Made by a program: the position numbers and the translations under genes. A stretch of DNA of 64,000 bases from Aromatoleum bremense (GTDB taxonomy: Bacteria; Pseudomonadota; Gammaproteobacteria; Burkholderiales; Rhodocyclaceae), in NCBI RefSeq assembly GCF_017894365.1, contig NZ_CP059467.1, positions 1,922,001 through 1,986,000 on the forward strand, given 5' to 3'. Position 1 is the stretch's first letter. Each line of letters starts with the position of its first letter. Below, in pieces: positions 30,366-41,341 of this stretch. A model generated the notes under the pieces. The model had not been told where the DNA came from and searched no databases. It was given only the letters and a program-made list of their open reading frames with translations.

Positions 30366-31962
30366 CCTGATCGAAATTCGTGCCGCGCGCCAGCAGCCCG
30401 GTCAGCCTCAACTGCAGCGGCTCGCCATCGTGGACTTCGATGACGCGCCGCTCCTGGAACCACCCGCCGGGCAGCACCAGCGACGCCGGGGCCTTCAGCG
30501 CCGGCGTCGCTGGCAGCAGGAAGGCCTGCTGGTAGGCGACATGCGTGCTGACGTTCAGGCCGAACAGGCGGGCGGCGACGACTTTCGGCAGCCCCGCCAG
30601 AACGTGGATACCGGCCTCCATCACGCCGTCCTCCCGGTACATCAGCCAGGTCACCTGGCCGAGCAGGAAACGTTCACCGTCGGGGGGGCGGATACCGACG
30701 AGCTGGTGATGTTCGAGACGCTCGGTATGCGGGTGTTGCTGCAGGCGAAAGCCGTTCACCGAATGATCGACCATGTCCCAGTGTCCGCAGACGAAGCCGA
30801 GTGTCGCGGCGACGTGCTGCCGCTGCTGTTCCGACCACCCCCGGACCGCCTCCGGCGCCCGCTCGCCGAACGTCAGCAGCGAAATGTCGCGTGCCACGCT
30901 GCGGGCCGTCGCGCTCCCGGCCGGCTGCTCGAAAGTCCTGCCGCCGACGTGGAAGCCGATCGTCAGCCAGTCGCCGCACAGCTGCGCGCTCCCCTTGCCG
31001 CCTCGGCGCGGAAAGCGTCGCGCGGCCGACGCCAGCCCCCACGGACGATAAAGGGACAGCAGCAACGCCGCACAGGCATCGGCCGGACAGTCTGCGCCCA
31101 AGCCGAGCGAAGCCGGCGCGGCGCCCCGCCTGAATTGCGTCAGCACTGCCCGGATCTGCCCGGCGAGCCGACTGGCATCGAAGCGGCACACGGCCGCGCC
31201 CGGTCGCGCTATCAACCACAGCGGGCGCGGCCCGTGGTCACCGGCGAGATCGATGCCGAACGCGGCTGCCCCCGTCCGCTCGGTGTCGGGCTCCGCGTCC
31301 AGGCTGCAATAGGGGGCGAAGCGCTGCGCCCAGCGGTGTACCCATTTGAACTCCCGCTCGCCGCGGCCGAACGGATTCGCGAGGTCGACGAGCACCGCCG
31401 AGACGTAAGCTTCCAGCGCGCTCTGCGCTTTCCACACCTCGTTGAGCGAATCCGGCACGCGAATGCTGGCGACGCCGCGCGCCTCCGCAACCGAATAGCT
31501 GTCGTGCAGCTCAGCCCACGTGCCGTGCGGCGGCGCCCGATGAGCACGGAAGTACTCCAGCAGCGTCCTGCCGGTGTAATCGACGCGCCGCTGCGCGAGC
31601 AGCGCGCGCTGGTCGTCAAGAGTGCCGGAGGCTGCGTCCTGGCGGCTTATCTGCGCGTATGAACGCGCCATCCCGCGCCACAGCGAAACCACCCGCGCGA
31701 GCGTCTCGTTTTCGCTGCTGTCGGGAGGGAGCGGGTGGGCGGCGTACCGCTTCGCCATTTCCGCCTGCACGAAGTCGACCTGCGCCCGCACCGACTCGAG
31801 GACCTCGAGGTGCTGGTTCGGCGCCGGCAACGCGCGGATCAGCCCGGCGACGATGTCTGCGAGCGTGCGCTGCGTCGCGTCGATGTCGAGCAGGCGCATG
31901 CGCTTCAGCAGGTCGAGGCATTCGGCCGGACTGCCATAGTCGATCGGGGATTCGTACGCCAT
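30307..31962 (-). CDS. Conserved hypothetical protein, 551 residues
   Basis: A long cytoplasmic-looking protein without signal or membrane segment, starting MAYESPIDYGSPAECLDLL. The first half is helical (ALPAPNQHLEVLESVRAQVDF; AKRYAAHPLPPDSSENE). The C-terminal part (about 430-540; QLVGIRPPDGERFLLGQVTWL, then a PGGWFQERRVIEV segment) looks like a small beta barrel reminiscent of PilZ, but I see no clear RxxxR or D/NxSxxG motif. I do not recognise a named function. Its 3' end overlaps the 3' end of phoR by 59 bp on the opposite strand. Confidence 0.75.
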   Translation of the reverse strand: MAYESPIDYGSPAECLDLLKRMRLLDIDATQRTLADIVAGLIRALPAPNQHLEVLESVRAQVDFVQAEMAKRYAAHPLPPDSSENETLARVVSLWRGMARSYAQISRQDAASGTLDDQRALLAQRRVDYTGRTLLEYFRAHRAPPHGTWAELHDSYSVAEARGVASIRVPDSLNEVWKAQSALEAYVSAVLVDLANPFGRGEREFKWVHRWAQRFAPYCSLDAEPDTERTGAAAFGIDLAGDHGPRPLWLIARPGAAVCRFDASRLAGQIRAVLTQFRRGAAPASLGLGADCPADACAALLLSLYRPWGLASAARRFPRRGGKGSAQLCGDWLTIGFHVGGRTFEQPAGSATARSVARDISLLTFGERAPEAVRGWSEQQRQHVAATLGFVCGHWDMVDHSVNGFRLQQHPHTERLEHHQLVGIRPPDGERFLLGQVTWLMYREDGVMEAGIHVLAGLPKVVAARLFGLNVSTHVAYQQAFLLPATPALKAPASLVLPGGWFQERRVIEVHDGEPLQLRLTGLLARGTNFDQVSFEPLTDPARDAPQETAH

Positions 31963-32015
31963 GCGATCCTTGTGTTGCCGATGTGCTCGTCGTGATGACC
32001 GGGGTCGGCCCGGAT

Positions 32016-32453
32016 TCAGCCCGCGGTCAGCTCGGTCAGTGCGGTGACGATCGCGCCGGCCAGCGCCTCGACCGCGGGCGCTTCGCGCCGGGCCCCTTCG
32101 CGCTGCGGAATTCCCCAGACCGGCTGCGGGAAATGCTTGTCGTCGCGGAAGCGCGGAACGATGTGCCAGTGAAGGTGCGGCACGACATTGCCGAGGCTCG
32201 CGAGGTTGATCTTGTCCGGTTGCATCAGCTGGCGCAGCGCGGTCTCGGTCGCGAGCACGACATTCATCAGGTGGCGCTGCGCCGGTGCGGTGAGGTCGCT
32301 CATTTCGGCGACGTGTTCATGCCACACGACCCGGCAGAAACCGGGGTAGTCGGGATCACCGGCCAGGATGACGCGACAGCTTCCGTCGCGCCAGATAGTG
32401 GTTTCCATTTCGGCAAGACACAAGGTGCAGTCCATCGGCGGCTCCGCAGTCAT
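32016..32453 (-). CDS. HIT-family nucleotide hydrolase/transferase
   Basis: 145 residues (or 139 from the Met at 32435, MDCTLCLAE). The histidine-triad signature is present near residue 93 as HLHWHIVPRF, the variant common in small bacterial HIT proteins, with NLASLGNVVPHLH before it. N-terminal CTLC could bind zinc. HIT proteins act on nucleoside phosphoramidates or dinucleotides; the substrate is unknown. Not obviously co-transcribed with its neighbours. Confidence 0.87.
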   Translation of the reverse strand: MTAEPPMDCTLCLAEMETTIWRDGSCRVILAGDPDYPGFCRVVWHEHVAEMSDLTAPAQRHLMNVVLATETALRQLMQPDKINLASLGNVVPHLHWHIVPRFRDDKHFPQPVWGIPQREGARREAPAVEALAGAIVTALTELTAG

Positions 32454-32508
32454 CGGAATCTGGCAAACGCCAACTCTAGCCCTTCAACATTCCGCACCGA
32501 AGAGAAAT

Positions 32509-33330
32509 TTACATATTTCCGGTGGCGCGGAACGGTTGCGAGGCCACGGTGCGGGTGTCGCCGAGCGTTTCGGGGGCGCCGTGCCGAAAAGCCACGAGCG
32601 AGCCGGGCGTCATCTGCTGCCAGGTTTCATTGTCGGTCAGCGGCACGGTCGCGATGACCGCGACGCGGTCGTTCGGCGTGGTGTGCCGGCTGAAGTCGAC
32701 GGTCATGTCCTGATCCGCGAGGTGGGCGACCGTGAACGGCGCTTCGCGCACGATGAACGCGAGCCGTGACGAGCAATGGGCGAACAAGTGTTCTCCGTCC
32801 GACAGCAGATAGTTGAACTCGCCGTGCTGTCCGATTTCGATCGTCAGCCCGCGCAGCGCCGCGTGCAGCACGGCCGCGCTCGGCGGGCCGTCCGGAAACT
32901 GCTGCGCCAGGCACTGCAGGATGTGGCAGAACGCGGCCTCGGAGTCGGTGCCGCCGACCGGCAGGAAGCGCCCGGTGAGCGCCGGCGCGTAGTCGAGCAG
33001 GTTGCCGTTGTGCGCGAAGATCCAGTAGCGCCCCCACAGCTCGCGCTGGAACGGATGCGTGTTGTCGAGGCGCACCTGGCCTTGGGTCGCCTTGCGGATA
33101 TGGGCGATGACGTTGAGCGAGCGGATTGGGTAGTTGCGGACGAGTTCGGCGACCGGGGAATTCGCGCTCGGCTGGGGGTCGAGGAAAACGCGCACGCCGC
33201 GCCCCTCGAAAAACGCGATGCCCCACCCGTCGCGGTGGTGATCGGTGACGCCGCCGCGCGCCTGGAAGCCCGCAAACGAGAAACAGATGTCCGTGGGCAC
33301 GTTGCAGTTCATGCCGAGGAGCTGACACAT
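32509..33330 (-). CDS. Class II glutamine amidotransferase domain protein (YafJ-like)
   Basis: 273 residues beginning MCQLLGMN, so removal of Met exposes the nucleophilic Cys2 of Ntn-type glutaminases. Further glutaminase landmarks are HHRDGWGIAFFE, VIAHIRKATQG, NTHPFQ, WIFAHNGNL and GGTDSEAAFCHIL. The family (YafJ/EgtC-related) hydrolyses glutamine or gamma-glutamyl bonds; no synthase domain is present and no partner is adjacent, so substrate is open. Confidence 0.88.
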   Translation of the reverse strand: MCQLLGMNCNVPTDICFSFAGFQARGGVTDHHRDGWGIAFFEGRGVRVFLDPQPSANSPVAELVRNYPIRSLNVIAHIRKATQGQVRLDNTHPFQRELWGRYWIFAHNGNLLDYAPALTGRFLPVGGTDSEAAFCHILQCLAQQFPDGPPSAAVLHAALRGLTIEIGQHGEFNYLLSDGEHLFAHCSSRLAFIVREAPFTVAHLADQDMTVDFSRHTTPNDRVAVIATVPLTDNETWQQMTPGSLVAFRHGAPETLGDTRTVASQPFRATGNM

Positions 33331-33437
33331 CGCCGGTCCTTTGCTCAGGTCGCTGATTGCTACCTGCCATTATAGCGAGCGGCGCGGAGGGTTATTCCGG
33401 TCAGGACCGCACCTGCCCCCGCGCGGGTTTGCGCCGC

Positions 33438-34919
33438 TCAGGCTTCGAGCTTGCGTTTGAGCATCTCGTTGACCTGCGCGGGATTCGCCTTGCCCCGGCT
33501 CGCCTTCATGACCTGGCCGACCAGCGCGTTGAACGCCTTGTCCTTGCCGGCGCGGAATTCGTCGACCGACTTCTGGTTCGCGGCGAGCACTTCGTCGATG
33601 ATCGATTCGATCGCGCCGCTGTCGTTCGTCTGGCGCAGGCCCTGCGCTTCGATGATGCGGTCGGCGGCATCCGCGCCGGTGCCGCCCTCGCCGTTCCACA
33701 GCGCGGCGAACACCTTGCGTGCGATGTTGTTCGAAATCGTGCCGTCGGCGATGCGCTGCACGAGGCCGGCGAGCTGCGCGGGCGCGACCGGCGAGTCGGA
33801 GATGTCGCATTCGGCGCGGTTGAGCTGCGCGGCGAGCTCGCCCATGACCCAGTTTGCGCACAGCTTCGGCAGCTGGCTGCCCTGTTTCGCGTCGGCCGCG
33901 GTGAGCATCGCCTGATAGTACGCGGCGACTTCCTTCGATGCGGTCAGGCTCGCGGCGTCATACGCGGACAGACCGTATTCGGCGACGAGCCGCGCCTTCA
34001 TCGCGCCCGGCAACTCCGGCATCTCGCTGCGCACGCGTGCGATCCATTCCGGCGAGATCACCAGCGGCAACAGATCGGGGTCGGGGAAGTAGCGGTAATC
34101 GTGCGCGTCTTCCTTCGAGCGCATCATGCGTGTCTCGCCGCTGTCGGGGTCGAACAGCACCGTCGCCTGCTGGATCTTGCCGCCGTCCTCGATCGTGCCG
34201 ATCTGCCACTGCACTTCGAAGTCGATCGCCTGCTGCAGAAAGCGGAACGAGTTCAGGTTCTTGATTTCGCGCCGCGTGCCGAGCGGGCCGCCGGGGCGGC
34301 GCACCGAGACGTTCGCATCGCAGCGGAATGAGCCTTCCTGCATGTTGCCGTCGCAGATGTCGATCCAGCGCACCAGCGCGTGCAGCGCCCGCGCGTAGGC
34401 GACCGCTTCGGCCGACGAGCGCATGTCCGGTTCGGAGACGATTTCGAGCAGCGGCGTGCCGGCACGGTTCAGGTCGATGCCGCTCATGCCGTGGAAGTCT
34501 TCGTGCAGCGATTTGCCGGCGTCTTCCTCGAGATGCGCGCGCGTCAGCTGCACGGTCTTCTCGTAGGCTTTGTCACCGTCGCCGACGCGGATCGTGATCA
34601 CGCCGCCCTGCACGACCGGCAGCTCGAACTGGCTGATCTGGTAGCCTTTCGGCAGATCCGGATAGAAGTAGTTCTTGCGCGCGAAAACGCTTTTCGGCGC
34701 GACCGTCGCGCCGATCGCGACGCCGAAGCGGATCGCCCGCTCGACCGCGCCGCCATTCAGTACCGGCAGCACCCCCGGCAGCGCGATATCGACGGCGCAG
34801 GCCTGCGCGTTGGGTTCGGCGCCGAACGCGGTCGAGGCGGCGGAAAAGATCTTCGACGCGGTGTTCAGCTGGGCATGGACTTCCAGTCCGATGACCACTT
34901 CCCAGTCGTTTCTGCTCAT
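33438..34919 (-). CDS. gatB: Asp-tRNA(Asn)/Glu-tRNA(Gln) amidotransferase subunit B
   Basis: 493 residues, start [20 protein letters not shown]. GatB recognises the mischarged tRNA and activates it with ATP. The catalytic cradle ([40 protein letters not shown]) and C-terminal YqeY-like tail (about 400-493) are complete. It is the last gene of gatCAB, 16 bp after gatA. Confidence 0.97.
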   Translation of the reverse strand: MSRNDWEVVIGLEVHAQLNTASKIFSAASTAFGAEPNAQACAVDIALPGVLPVLNGGAVERAIRFGVAIGATVAPKSVFARKNYFYPDLPKGYQISQFELPVVQGGVITIRVGDGDKAYEKTVQLTRAHLEEDAGKSLHEDFHGMSGIDLNRAGTPLLEIVSEPDMRSSAEAVAYARALHALVRWIDICDGNMQEGSFRCDANVSVRRPGGPLGTRREIKNLNSFRFLQQAIDFEVQWQIGTIEDGGKIQQATVLFDPDSGETRMMRSKEDAHDYRYFPDPDLLPLVISPEWIARVRSEMPELPGAMKARLVAEYGLSAYDAASLTASKEVAAYYQAMLTAADAKQGSQLPKLCANWVMGELAAQLNRAECDISDSPVAPAQLAGLVQRIADGTISNNIARKVFAALWNGEGGTGADAADRIIEAQGLRQTNDSGAIESIIDEVLAANQKSVDEFRAGKDKAFNALVGQVMKASRGKANPAQVNEMLKRKLEA

Positions 34920-34935
34920 GGTGTCAAGCTCTCGT

Positions 34936-36408
34936 TCAGGCGGCGATCGCCGGCCGGCGCAGGTGCCAGTCGCTCGCCTGCTGGAAGCGGTGCGCGGCGT
35001 TCAGGAGGCGCGCCTCGGAAAAGTAGTCGCCGACGAGCTGCAGGCCGACCGGCAGCTCGCCCGCGCCGAAGCCGCACGGGTGCGACAGGCCGGGCAGGCC
35101 GGCGAGGTTTACCGCGATCGTGTAGATGTCCGACAGGTACATCTGCACCGGATCGTCGGACTTCTCGCCGATCGCCCACGCGGTCGTCGGGCTCGTCGGG
35201 CCGGCGATGATGTCGCAGCCGGCGAGCGCGGCCTGGAAGTCCTGCGCGATCAGGCGGCGCAGCTTTTGCGCCTGCAGGTAGTACGCATCGTAGTAGCCGT
35301 GCGACAGCACGTAAGTGCCGACGAGGATGCGGCGCTTGACCTCGGCGCCGAAGCCTTCGGCGCGGCTCTTCGAATACATCTCGGCAAGGTCGCGGTACTC
35401 GGGGGCGCGGTGGCCGTAGCGCACGCCGTCGAAGCGCGACAGGTTGCTCGACGCCTCGGCCGGCGCGATGACGTAATAAGCGGGGATCGCGAGCTGCGCG
35501 TTCGGCAGGCTCACGTCGACGGTCGTCGCGCCGAGCGCGCGGTATTCGTCGAGCGCCGCCTCGACCGCCGAACGCACGTCGTCGGCCATGCCGGCGCCGA
35601 AAAATTCCTTCGGCAGGCCGATGCGCAGGCCGGCGAGCGGGCGGGCGGCGGCCTGCGCGGCAAGTTCACGCGAATAGTCTTCAGCGGGCCGTTCGAGGCT
35701 CGTCGAGTCGCGCGGATCGAAACCCGCCATCGCGGTCAGCAGCTGCGCACAGTCGGCCGCGGACGCGCCGAAGGCGCCACCCTGGTCGAGCGAACTCGCG
35801 TACGCGATCATGCCGTAGCGGCTGACGACGCCGTAGGTCGGCTTGATGCCGGTGACGCCGGTCAGCGCCGCCGGCTGGCGCACCGAGCCGCCGGTGTCGG
35901 TGCCGGTCGCGATCGGCACGAGGCGCGCGGCGACCGCGGCCGCCGAGCCGCCGGACGAGCCGCCGGGAATGCGCGTGGTGTCCCAGGGGTTCTTCGCCGG
36001 GCCGAAGTGGGAGTTCTCGTTCGACGAGCCCATCGCGAACTCGTCCATGTTGGTCTTGCCGAGGCTGACCGCGCCGGCGGCTTTCAGCAGGCTGACGACG
36101 TGCGCGTCGTACGGGCTGACGAAGTTCGCGAGCATCTTCGAGCCGCAGGTCGTCAGCACGCCTTCCGTGCAGAACACGTCCTTGTGCGCGAGCGGGATGC
36201 CGGTGAGCGGCCCGGCATCGCCTGCGGCGAGGCGCGCATCGGCGGCGCGGGCGGCCTCGAGCGCGCCGTCGCGGTCGACGGTGATGAAGGCGTTGAGGGC
36301 CGCATCGAGCCGCTCGATGCGGTCGAGGAAGAGCGTCGCGAGTTCGACGCTCGAGATTTTTCCGGCGTCGAGCGCGGCGCGCAGTTCGGTGAGGCTGGCG
36401 TTGATCAT
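34936..36408 (-). CDS. gatA: Asp-tRNA(Asn)/Glu-tRNA(Gln) amidotransferase subunit A
   Basis: 490 residues of the amidase-signature family. The catalytic Lys lies in [14 protein letters not shown], and the cis-Ser and nucleophile Ser in [13 protein letters not shown] and [14 protein letters not shown]. It frees ammonia from glutamine for GatB. 77 bp follow gatC and 16 bp precede gatB. Confidence 0.97.
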   Translation of the reverse strand: MINASLTELRAALDAGKISSVELATLFLDRIERLDAALNAFITVDRDGALEAARAADARLAAGDAGPLTGIPLAHKDVFCTEGVLTTCGSKMLANFVSPYDAHVVSLLKAAGAVSLGKTNMDEFAMGSSNENSHFGPAKNPWDTTRIPGGSSGGSAAAVAARLVPIATGTDTGGSVRQPAALTGVTGIKPTYGVVSRYGMIAYASSLDQGGAFGASAADCAQLLTAMAGFDPRDSTSLERPAEDYSRELAAQAAARPLAGLRIGLPKEFFGAGMADDVRSAVEAALDEYRALGATTVDVSLPNAQLAIPAYYVIAPAEASSNLSRFDGVRYGHRAPEYRDLAEMYSKSRAEGFGAEVKRRILVGTYVLSHGYYDAYYLQAQKLRRLIAQDFQAALAGCDIIAGPTSPTTAWAIGEKSDDPVQMYLSDIYTIAVNLAGLPGLSHPCGFGAGELPVGLQLVGDYFSEARLLNAAHRFQQASDWHLRRPAIAA

Positions 36409-36485
36409 ATGTCGTGGGAGCGCCGCGCAGCCGGGACGAAAATGATTCCGTGCGATCCCTGCCGCTGCCCGGCGCCCGCTGTTCC

Positions 36486-36773
36486 TTACTCGATAACCTT
36501 GGGAACGAGATACAGTCCGGCTTCGGTCTGCGGGGCGATGCGCTGGAACGCTTCACGGCGATCGGGCTCGGTCGCGACGTCGGGGCGCAGGCGCTGCGCG
36601 ACGTCCTGCGGGTGGCTCATCGGCTCGACGCCGGTGGTGTCGACGGCCTGCATCTGCTCGATCAGGCCGAAAATGCCATTCAACTTGCCGCGGGTCGCTT
36701 CGGCGTCGGCGTCGGAGAGCTCGATCCGGGCGAGCGTGGCGATGCGCCGGACCTGTTCAGTGGAGAGCGACAT
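36486..36773 (-). CDS. gatC: Asp-tRNA(Asn)/Glu-tRNA(Gln) amidotransferase subunit C
   Basis: 95 residues, start [20 protein letters not shown], the standard GatC opening; it wraps around GatA and GatB and stabilises them. First gene of gatCAB, divergent from mreB across a 109-bp gap with AT-rich sequence near 36810. Confidence 0.94.
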   Translation of the reverse strand: MSLSTEQVRRIATLARIELSDADAEATRGKLNGIFGLIEQMQAVDTTGVEPMSHPQDVAQRLRPDVATEPDRREAFQRIAPQTEAGLYLVPKVIE

Positions 36774-36780
36774 GAGGTAA

Positions 36781-37926
<1,146 letters not shown>

Positions 37927-37983
37927 GACGACTCCCGGGCCGCGGCGCCTGCCGCCCGCTGCTCGCCCCGCCTAGTCGCCGCG

Positions 37984-38886
37984 ATGTCGCTGGCCGGCCA
38001 TCAGTCTCCGCCCGTTTTCAAGCAAGGCCCGACGCCGCTCGTGCGGCTGCTCGTACTCGTCTCGGTGTGCCTGGCGATGCTGGTGGCGGACCTCCGGTTC
38101 CGCTACCTCGAAGTGGTGCGCCAGGGGCTGTCGGTCGCGACCTGGCCGCTGCAGATGGCGGCGGCCGCGCCGGTCGATTTCGTCCGTGACGCGGCAGTCT
38201 ATTTCGCGACGCTCGTCGAAGTGCAGCAGGACAACGCCGAGCTGCGGCGCAGCCAGCTCGATGCGGCACAACGGCTGCTGCGTTTCGAGCAGCTCGAACG
38301 CGACAACGCGCAGCTGCGGGAACTGCTGCAGATGGCTCCGGCGCCGGGCGTGCGCAGCGTCGCGGCCGAAGTCCTTTACGACGCGCCCGATCCGTTCTCG
38401 CGCAAGGTGATCCTCGACCGCGGCAGCCAGCACGGCGTCGCGGCCGGCATGGCAGTCGTCAACGCGCAGGGCATGATCGGGCAGGTCACGCGCGCGTATC
38501 CGGTGCAGGCCGAAGTCACGCTGCTGACCGACAAGGACCAGGCCGTGCCGGTGCAGGTCGCGCGCAACGGCCTGCGCGGCGTGCTGTTCGGCGCGGGGCT
38601 GGGGCGCATGGAGCTGCGCTTCACGTTGTCCGGAGTCGATGTGCTCCCTGGCGACCGGCTGGAAACGTCGGGGCTCGATGGCATCTTCCTCGCCGGGCTG
38701 CCGGTGGCCGAAGTCGTCAGCGTCGATCGCGAATCGCAGACTTTTGCCGTCGTCCTGTGCGACCCGGTCGCTGCGGTCGAGCGCACGACCCAGGTGCTGG
38801 TGCTCGGACGTGCCGAAGCCCCGCCGTCCCGGCCGCAGCCGCAGCCGCAGTCCCCGGCGCTGCGCCGCCCCGAGCGGAAAGGATAG
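37984..38886 (+). CDS. mreC: Rod-shape determining protein MreC
   Basis: 300 residues: one N-terminal membrane segment (about 22-40), a coiled coil (about 70-105; QQDNAELRRSQLDAAQRLL) and two periplasmic beta domains (about 115-270; KVILDRGSQHGVAAGMAVVN). The tail is Pro/Gln/Arg-rich. MreC couples MreB to PBP2/RodA. 57 bp after mreB, 2 bp before mreD. Confidence 0.95.
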   Translation: MSLAGHQSPPVFKQGPTPLVRLLVLVSVCLAMLVADLRFRYLEVVRQGLSVATWPLQMAAAAPVDFVRDAAVYFATLVEVQQDNAELRRSQLDAAQRLLRFEQLERDNAQLRELLQMAPAPGVRSVAAEVLYDAPDPFSRKVILDRGSQHGVAAGMAVVNAQGMIGQVTRAYPVQAEVTLLTDKDQAVPVQVARNGLRGVLFGAGLGRMELRFTLSGVDVLPGDRLETSGLDGIFLAGLPVAEVVSVDRESQTFAVVLCDPVAAVERTTQVLVLGRAEAPPSRPQPQPQSPALRRPERKG

Positions 38887-38888
38887 TC

Positions 38889-39410
38889 GTGCAGCCGACC
38901 CATCGATCGAGCCGCATCCTGCAGCCGGCGAAGAACTGGTTCGTGTTCCTGAGCCTGTTCGTCGCGCTCGGGCTGGCGTACATCCCGACCGGCCGCCTGC
39001 CCGGGGTGCCGGACTGGGTGCCGCTGGTGCTGGCTTTCTGGTGCATCCGCGAGCCGCTGCGCGTCGGCATGGGGACGGCTTTCGTGTTCGGCCTGCTGGT
39101 CGATATCGGGCAGGGCGCGGCGATGGGGCAGCACGCGCTCGCCTATGTCGTGCTCGCCTACCTCGCGACGTCCATCGCGCGCCGCGTGCTGTGGTTTCCG
39201 CCGTTGCAGCAGGCGCTGCACATCCTGCCGATGTTTTTCCTGACGCAGCTCATCATGGTGCTGGTGCGGCTCGTGGCCGGCGCCGAATTTCCCGGCTGGT
39301 GGTATTTCCTGTCGAGCTTTACGAGCGCCGCATTGTGGATTCCGCTGCACTTCCTGCTGTTGCTGCCGCAGTATCGGCCGGTGGACCGGGACGATAACCG
39401 GCCGATCTGA
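38889..39410 (+). CDS. mreD: Rod-shape determining protein MreD
   Basis: Starts with GTG at 38889, 2 bp after mreC, giving 173 residues; a longer frame from 38757 would overlap mreC. Five hydrophobic segments and the motif FGLLVDIGQGAAMGQHAL are typical of MreD, an integral membrane partner of the elongasome. Confidence 0.92.
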   Translation: MQPTHRSSRILQPAKNWFVFLSLFVALGLAYIPTGRLPGVPDWVPLVLAFWCIREPLRVGMGTAFVFGLLVDIGQGAAMGQHALAYVVLAYLATSIARRVLWFPPLQQALHILPMFFLTQLIMVLVRLVAGAEFPGWWYFLSSFTSAALWIPLHFLLLLPQYRPVDRDDNRPI

Positions 39411-39412
39411 CG

Positions 39413-41341
39413 ATGACCGAATTCCGCACTCCCGAGGAGGAACTGGGGCGCTTTCGCCGCCGGGTGCTGGTTGCGGGCATCGTCGCGCTGGTGTGCTTCG
39501 GCCTGCTCGCGGCGCGCTTCTATTACCTCCAGGTGGTCCGCCACGACTACTTTCTCACGCGCGCCGAGGACAACCGCATCGGCCTCGTGCCGATCGTGCC
39601 GACGCGCGGTGCGATCCTCGACCGCAACGGCGTGACGCTGGCGCGCAACTTCGCTGCCTACACGCTCGAGATCACGCCGTCGCAGGTCGCCGACCTCGAC
39701 GAGACGATCGATGCCTTGAGCGAGATCGTGACGATCGACGCGCGCGACCGGCGGCGCTTTCGCAAGCTGCTCGAGGAGAGCCGCAACTTCGAGAGCGTGC
39801 CGATCCGCACGCGCCTCGACGACGCCGAAGTCGCGCGCTTCGTCGCCCGGCGCTACCGCTTTCCCGGCGTCGAAGTCCAGGCGCGCCTGTTCCGCGACTA
39901 CCCTCAGGGCGAAGTCGCTTCGCACGTCATCGGCTACATCGGGCGGATCAACCTGCGCGACCAGGAACGCATCGAGGAGCGCGGCGACACCGCGAACTAT
40001 CGCGGCTCGGACCACATCGGCAAGAGCGGGCTGGAGCTCAGCTACGAGACAGAACTCCATGGCGTGACCGGCGTCGAGCAGGTCGAGGTGAACGCGGGTG
40101 GGCGCGCGGTGCGGGTCATGTCGCGCACGCCCGCGACGACGGGCAGCGATCTCGAGCTGACGCTCGACATCGAGCTGCAGAAAGTCGCCGAGGCCGCGTT
40201 CGGCGACCGGCGCGGCGCGCTCGTCGCGATCGACCCGCGCACTGGCGGCGTGCTGGCGCTCGCGTCGAAACCGGCATTCGACCCGAACCTGTTCGTCGAC
40301 GGCATCTCCACCGCCGACTGGAATGAACTCAACGATTCGCCGGACCATCCGCTGCTCAACCGCGCGATCTTCAGCGCCTATCCGCCCGGATCGACGTTCA
40401 AGCCGTTCATGGCGCTCGCGGCGCTGACGACCGGCAAGCGCACCGCGAACCAGGCGATCGCCGATCCAGGTTACTTCAGCTTCGCCGGACGCCGCTTCAT
40501 GGACGACAAGGTCGGCGGCCACGGCATGGTCGACCTGCACAAGTCGATCGTCGTGTCGTGCAATACCTATTACTACCAGCTCGCGAACGATCTCGGCATC
40601 GAAGGGATCGCCGGCTTCATGGCGCCGCTCGGCTTCGGTTCGCGCACCGGCATCGACATTCCCGGCGAAGCCGAAGGCGTGCTGCCGTCGCCGGCATGGA
40701 AGCGCGGTCGCTTCAAGAAGCCCGAGCAGCAGCGCTGGTACGGCGGCGAGACGATCTCGGTCGGCATCGGCCAGGGGTACAACGCCTACACTCCGGTGCA
40801 GCTCGCGAACGCGCTGGCCACGATCGTCAACGGCGGCCAGGTGTTCCGGCCGCATGTGGTGCGCCACGTGATAGACACGGCGAGCGGCGAGCGGCGAGCG
40901 ATCCAGCCCGAGCCGATTCGGCAGCTCGCGATCAAGCCGGCGCATCTGGCCGCGGTGCGCGAGGCGATGGTCGATGTCAATAAGTCCGGGACCGGTGCGC
41001 GCGCCTTCGCAGGCGCCCCCTACAGTGCCGGCGGCAAGACCGGCACCGCGCAGGTGTATTCGCTCAAAGGGTCGAAATACGTCGCCGGCCGGGTCCGCGA
41101 GCGGCTGCGCGACCACTCGTGGTTCATCGCGTACGCGCCGGCGGAGAATCCGACGATCGCGCTCGCGGTGCTGGTCGAGAACGGCGGCTTCGGCGCCCAG
41201 TCGGCAGCGCCGATCGCGCGCCAGGTCATCGACTACCATCTGCTCGGCGCGCGTCTCGACGCACCCGCGCGCGAAGACGCCGAGGCGGCGGAAGCCGAGG
41301 ACGACACCCACGCCGGACACGACGCGGAGCCGACCCCGTGA
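39413..41341 (+). CDS. mrdA: Penicillin-binding protein 2 (elongation transpeptidase)
   Basis: 642 residues: one membrane anchor (about 23-42), a pedestal domain and a transpeptidase domain with the active site SxxK in PPGSTFKPF (Ser near 327), SxN in VSCNTYYYQ and KTG in GGKTGTAQVY. PBP2 cross-links lateral-wall peptidoglycan with RodA. The C-terminal tail is acidic (EDAEAAEAEDD). It overlaps rodA by 4 bp. Confidence 0.96.
   Translation: MTEFRTPEEELGRFRRRVLVAGIVALVCFGLLAARFYYLQVVRHDYFLTRAEDNRIGLVPIVPTRGAILDRNGVTLARNFAAYTLEITPSQVADLDETIDALSEIVTIDARDRRRFRKLLEESRNFESVPIRTRLDDAEVARFVARRYRFPGVEVQARLFRDYPQGEVASHVIGYIGRINLRDQERIEERGDTANYRGSDHIGKSGLELSYETELHGVTGVEQVEVNAGGRAVRVMSRTPATTGSDLELTLDIELQKVAEAAFGDRRGALVAIDPRTGGVLALASKPAFDPNLFVDGISTADWNELNDSPDHPLLNRAIFSAYPPGSTFKPFMALAALTTGKRTANQAIADPGYFSFAGRRFMDDKVGGHGMVDLHKSIVVSCNTYYYQLANDLGIEGIAGFMAPLGFGSRTGIDIPGEAEGVLPSPAWKRGRFKKPEQQRWYGGETISVGIGQGYNAYTPVQLANALATIVNGGQVFRPHVVRHVIDTASGERRAIQPEPIRQLAIKPAHLAAVREAMVDVNKSGTGARAFAGAPYSAGGKTGTAQVYSLKGSKYVAGRVRERLRDHSWFIAYAPAENPTIALAVLVENGGFGAQSAAPIARQVIDYHLLGARLDAPAREDAEAAEAEDDTHAGHDAEPTP

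Noticed and set aside
34675..36780. 701-codon plus-strand frame across gatA
   Set aside because: Shadow of gatC, gatA and the start of gatB, which are complete on the minus strand.
39158..41320. 720-codon open frame opposite mreD-mrdA
   Set aside because: Antisense shadow; His/Arg/Asp-rich composition, no family character, and mrdA on the other strand is certain.
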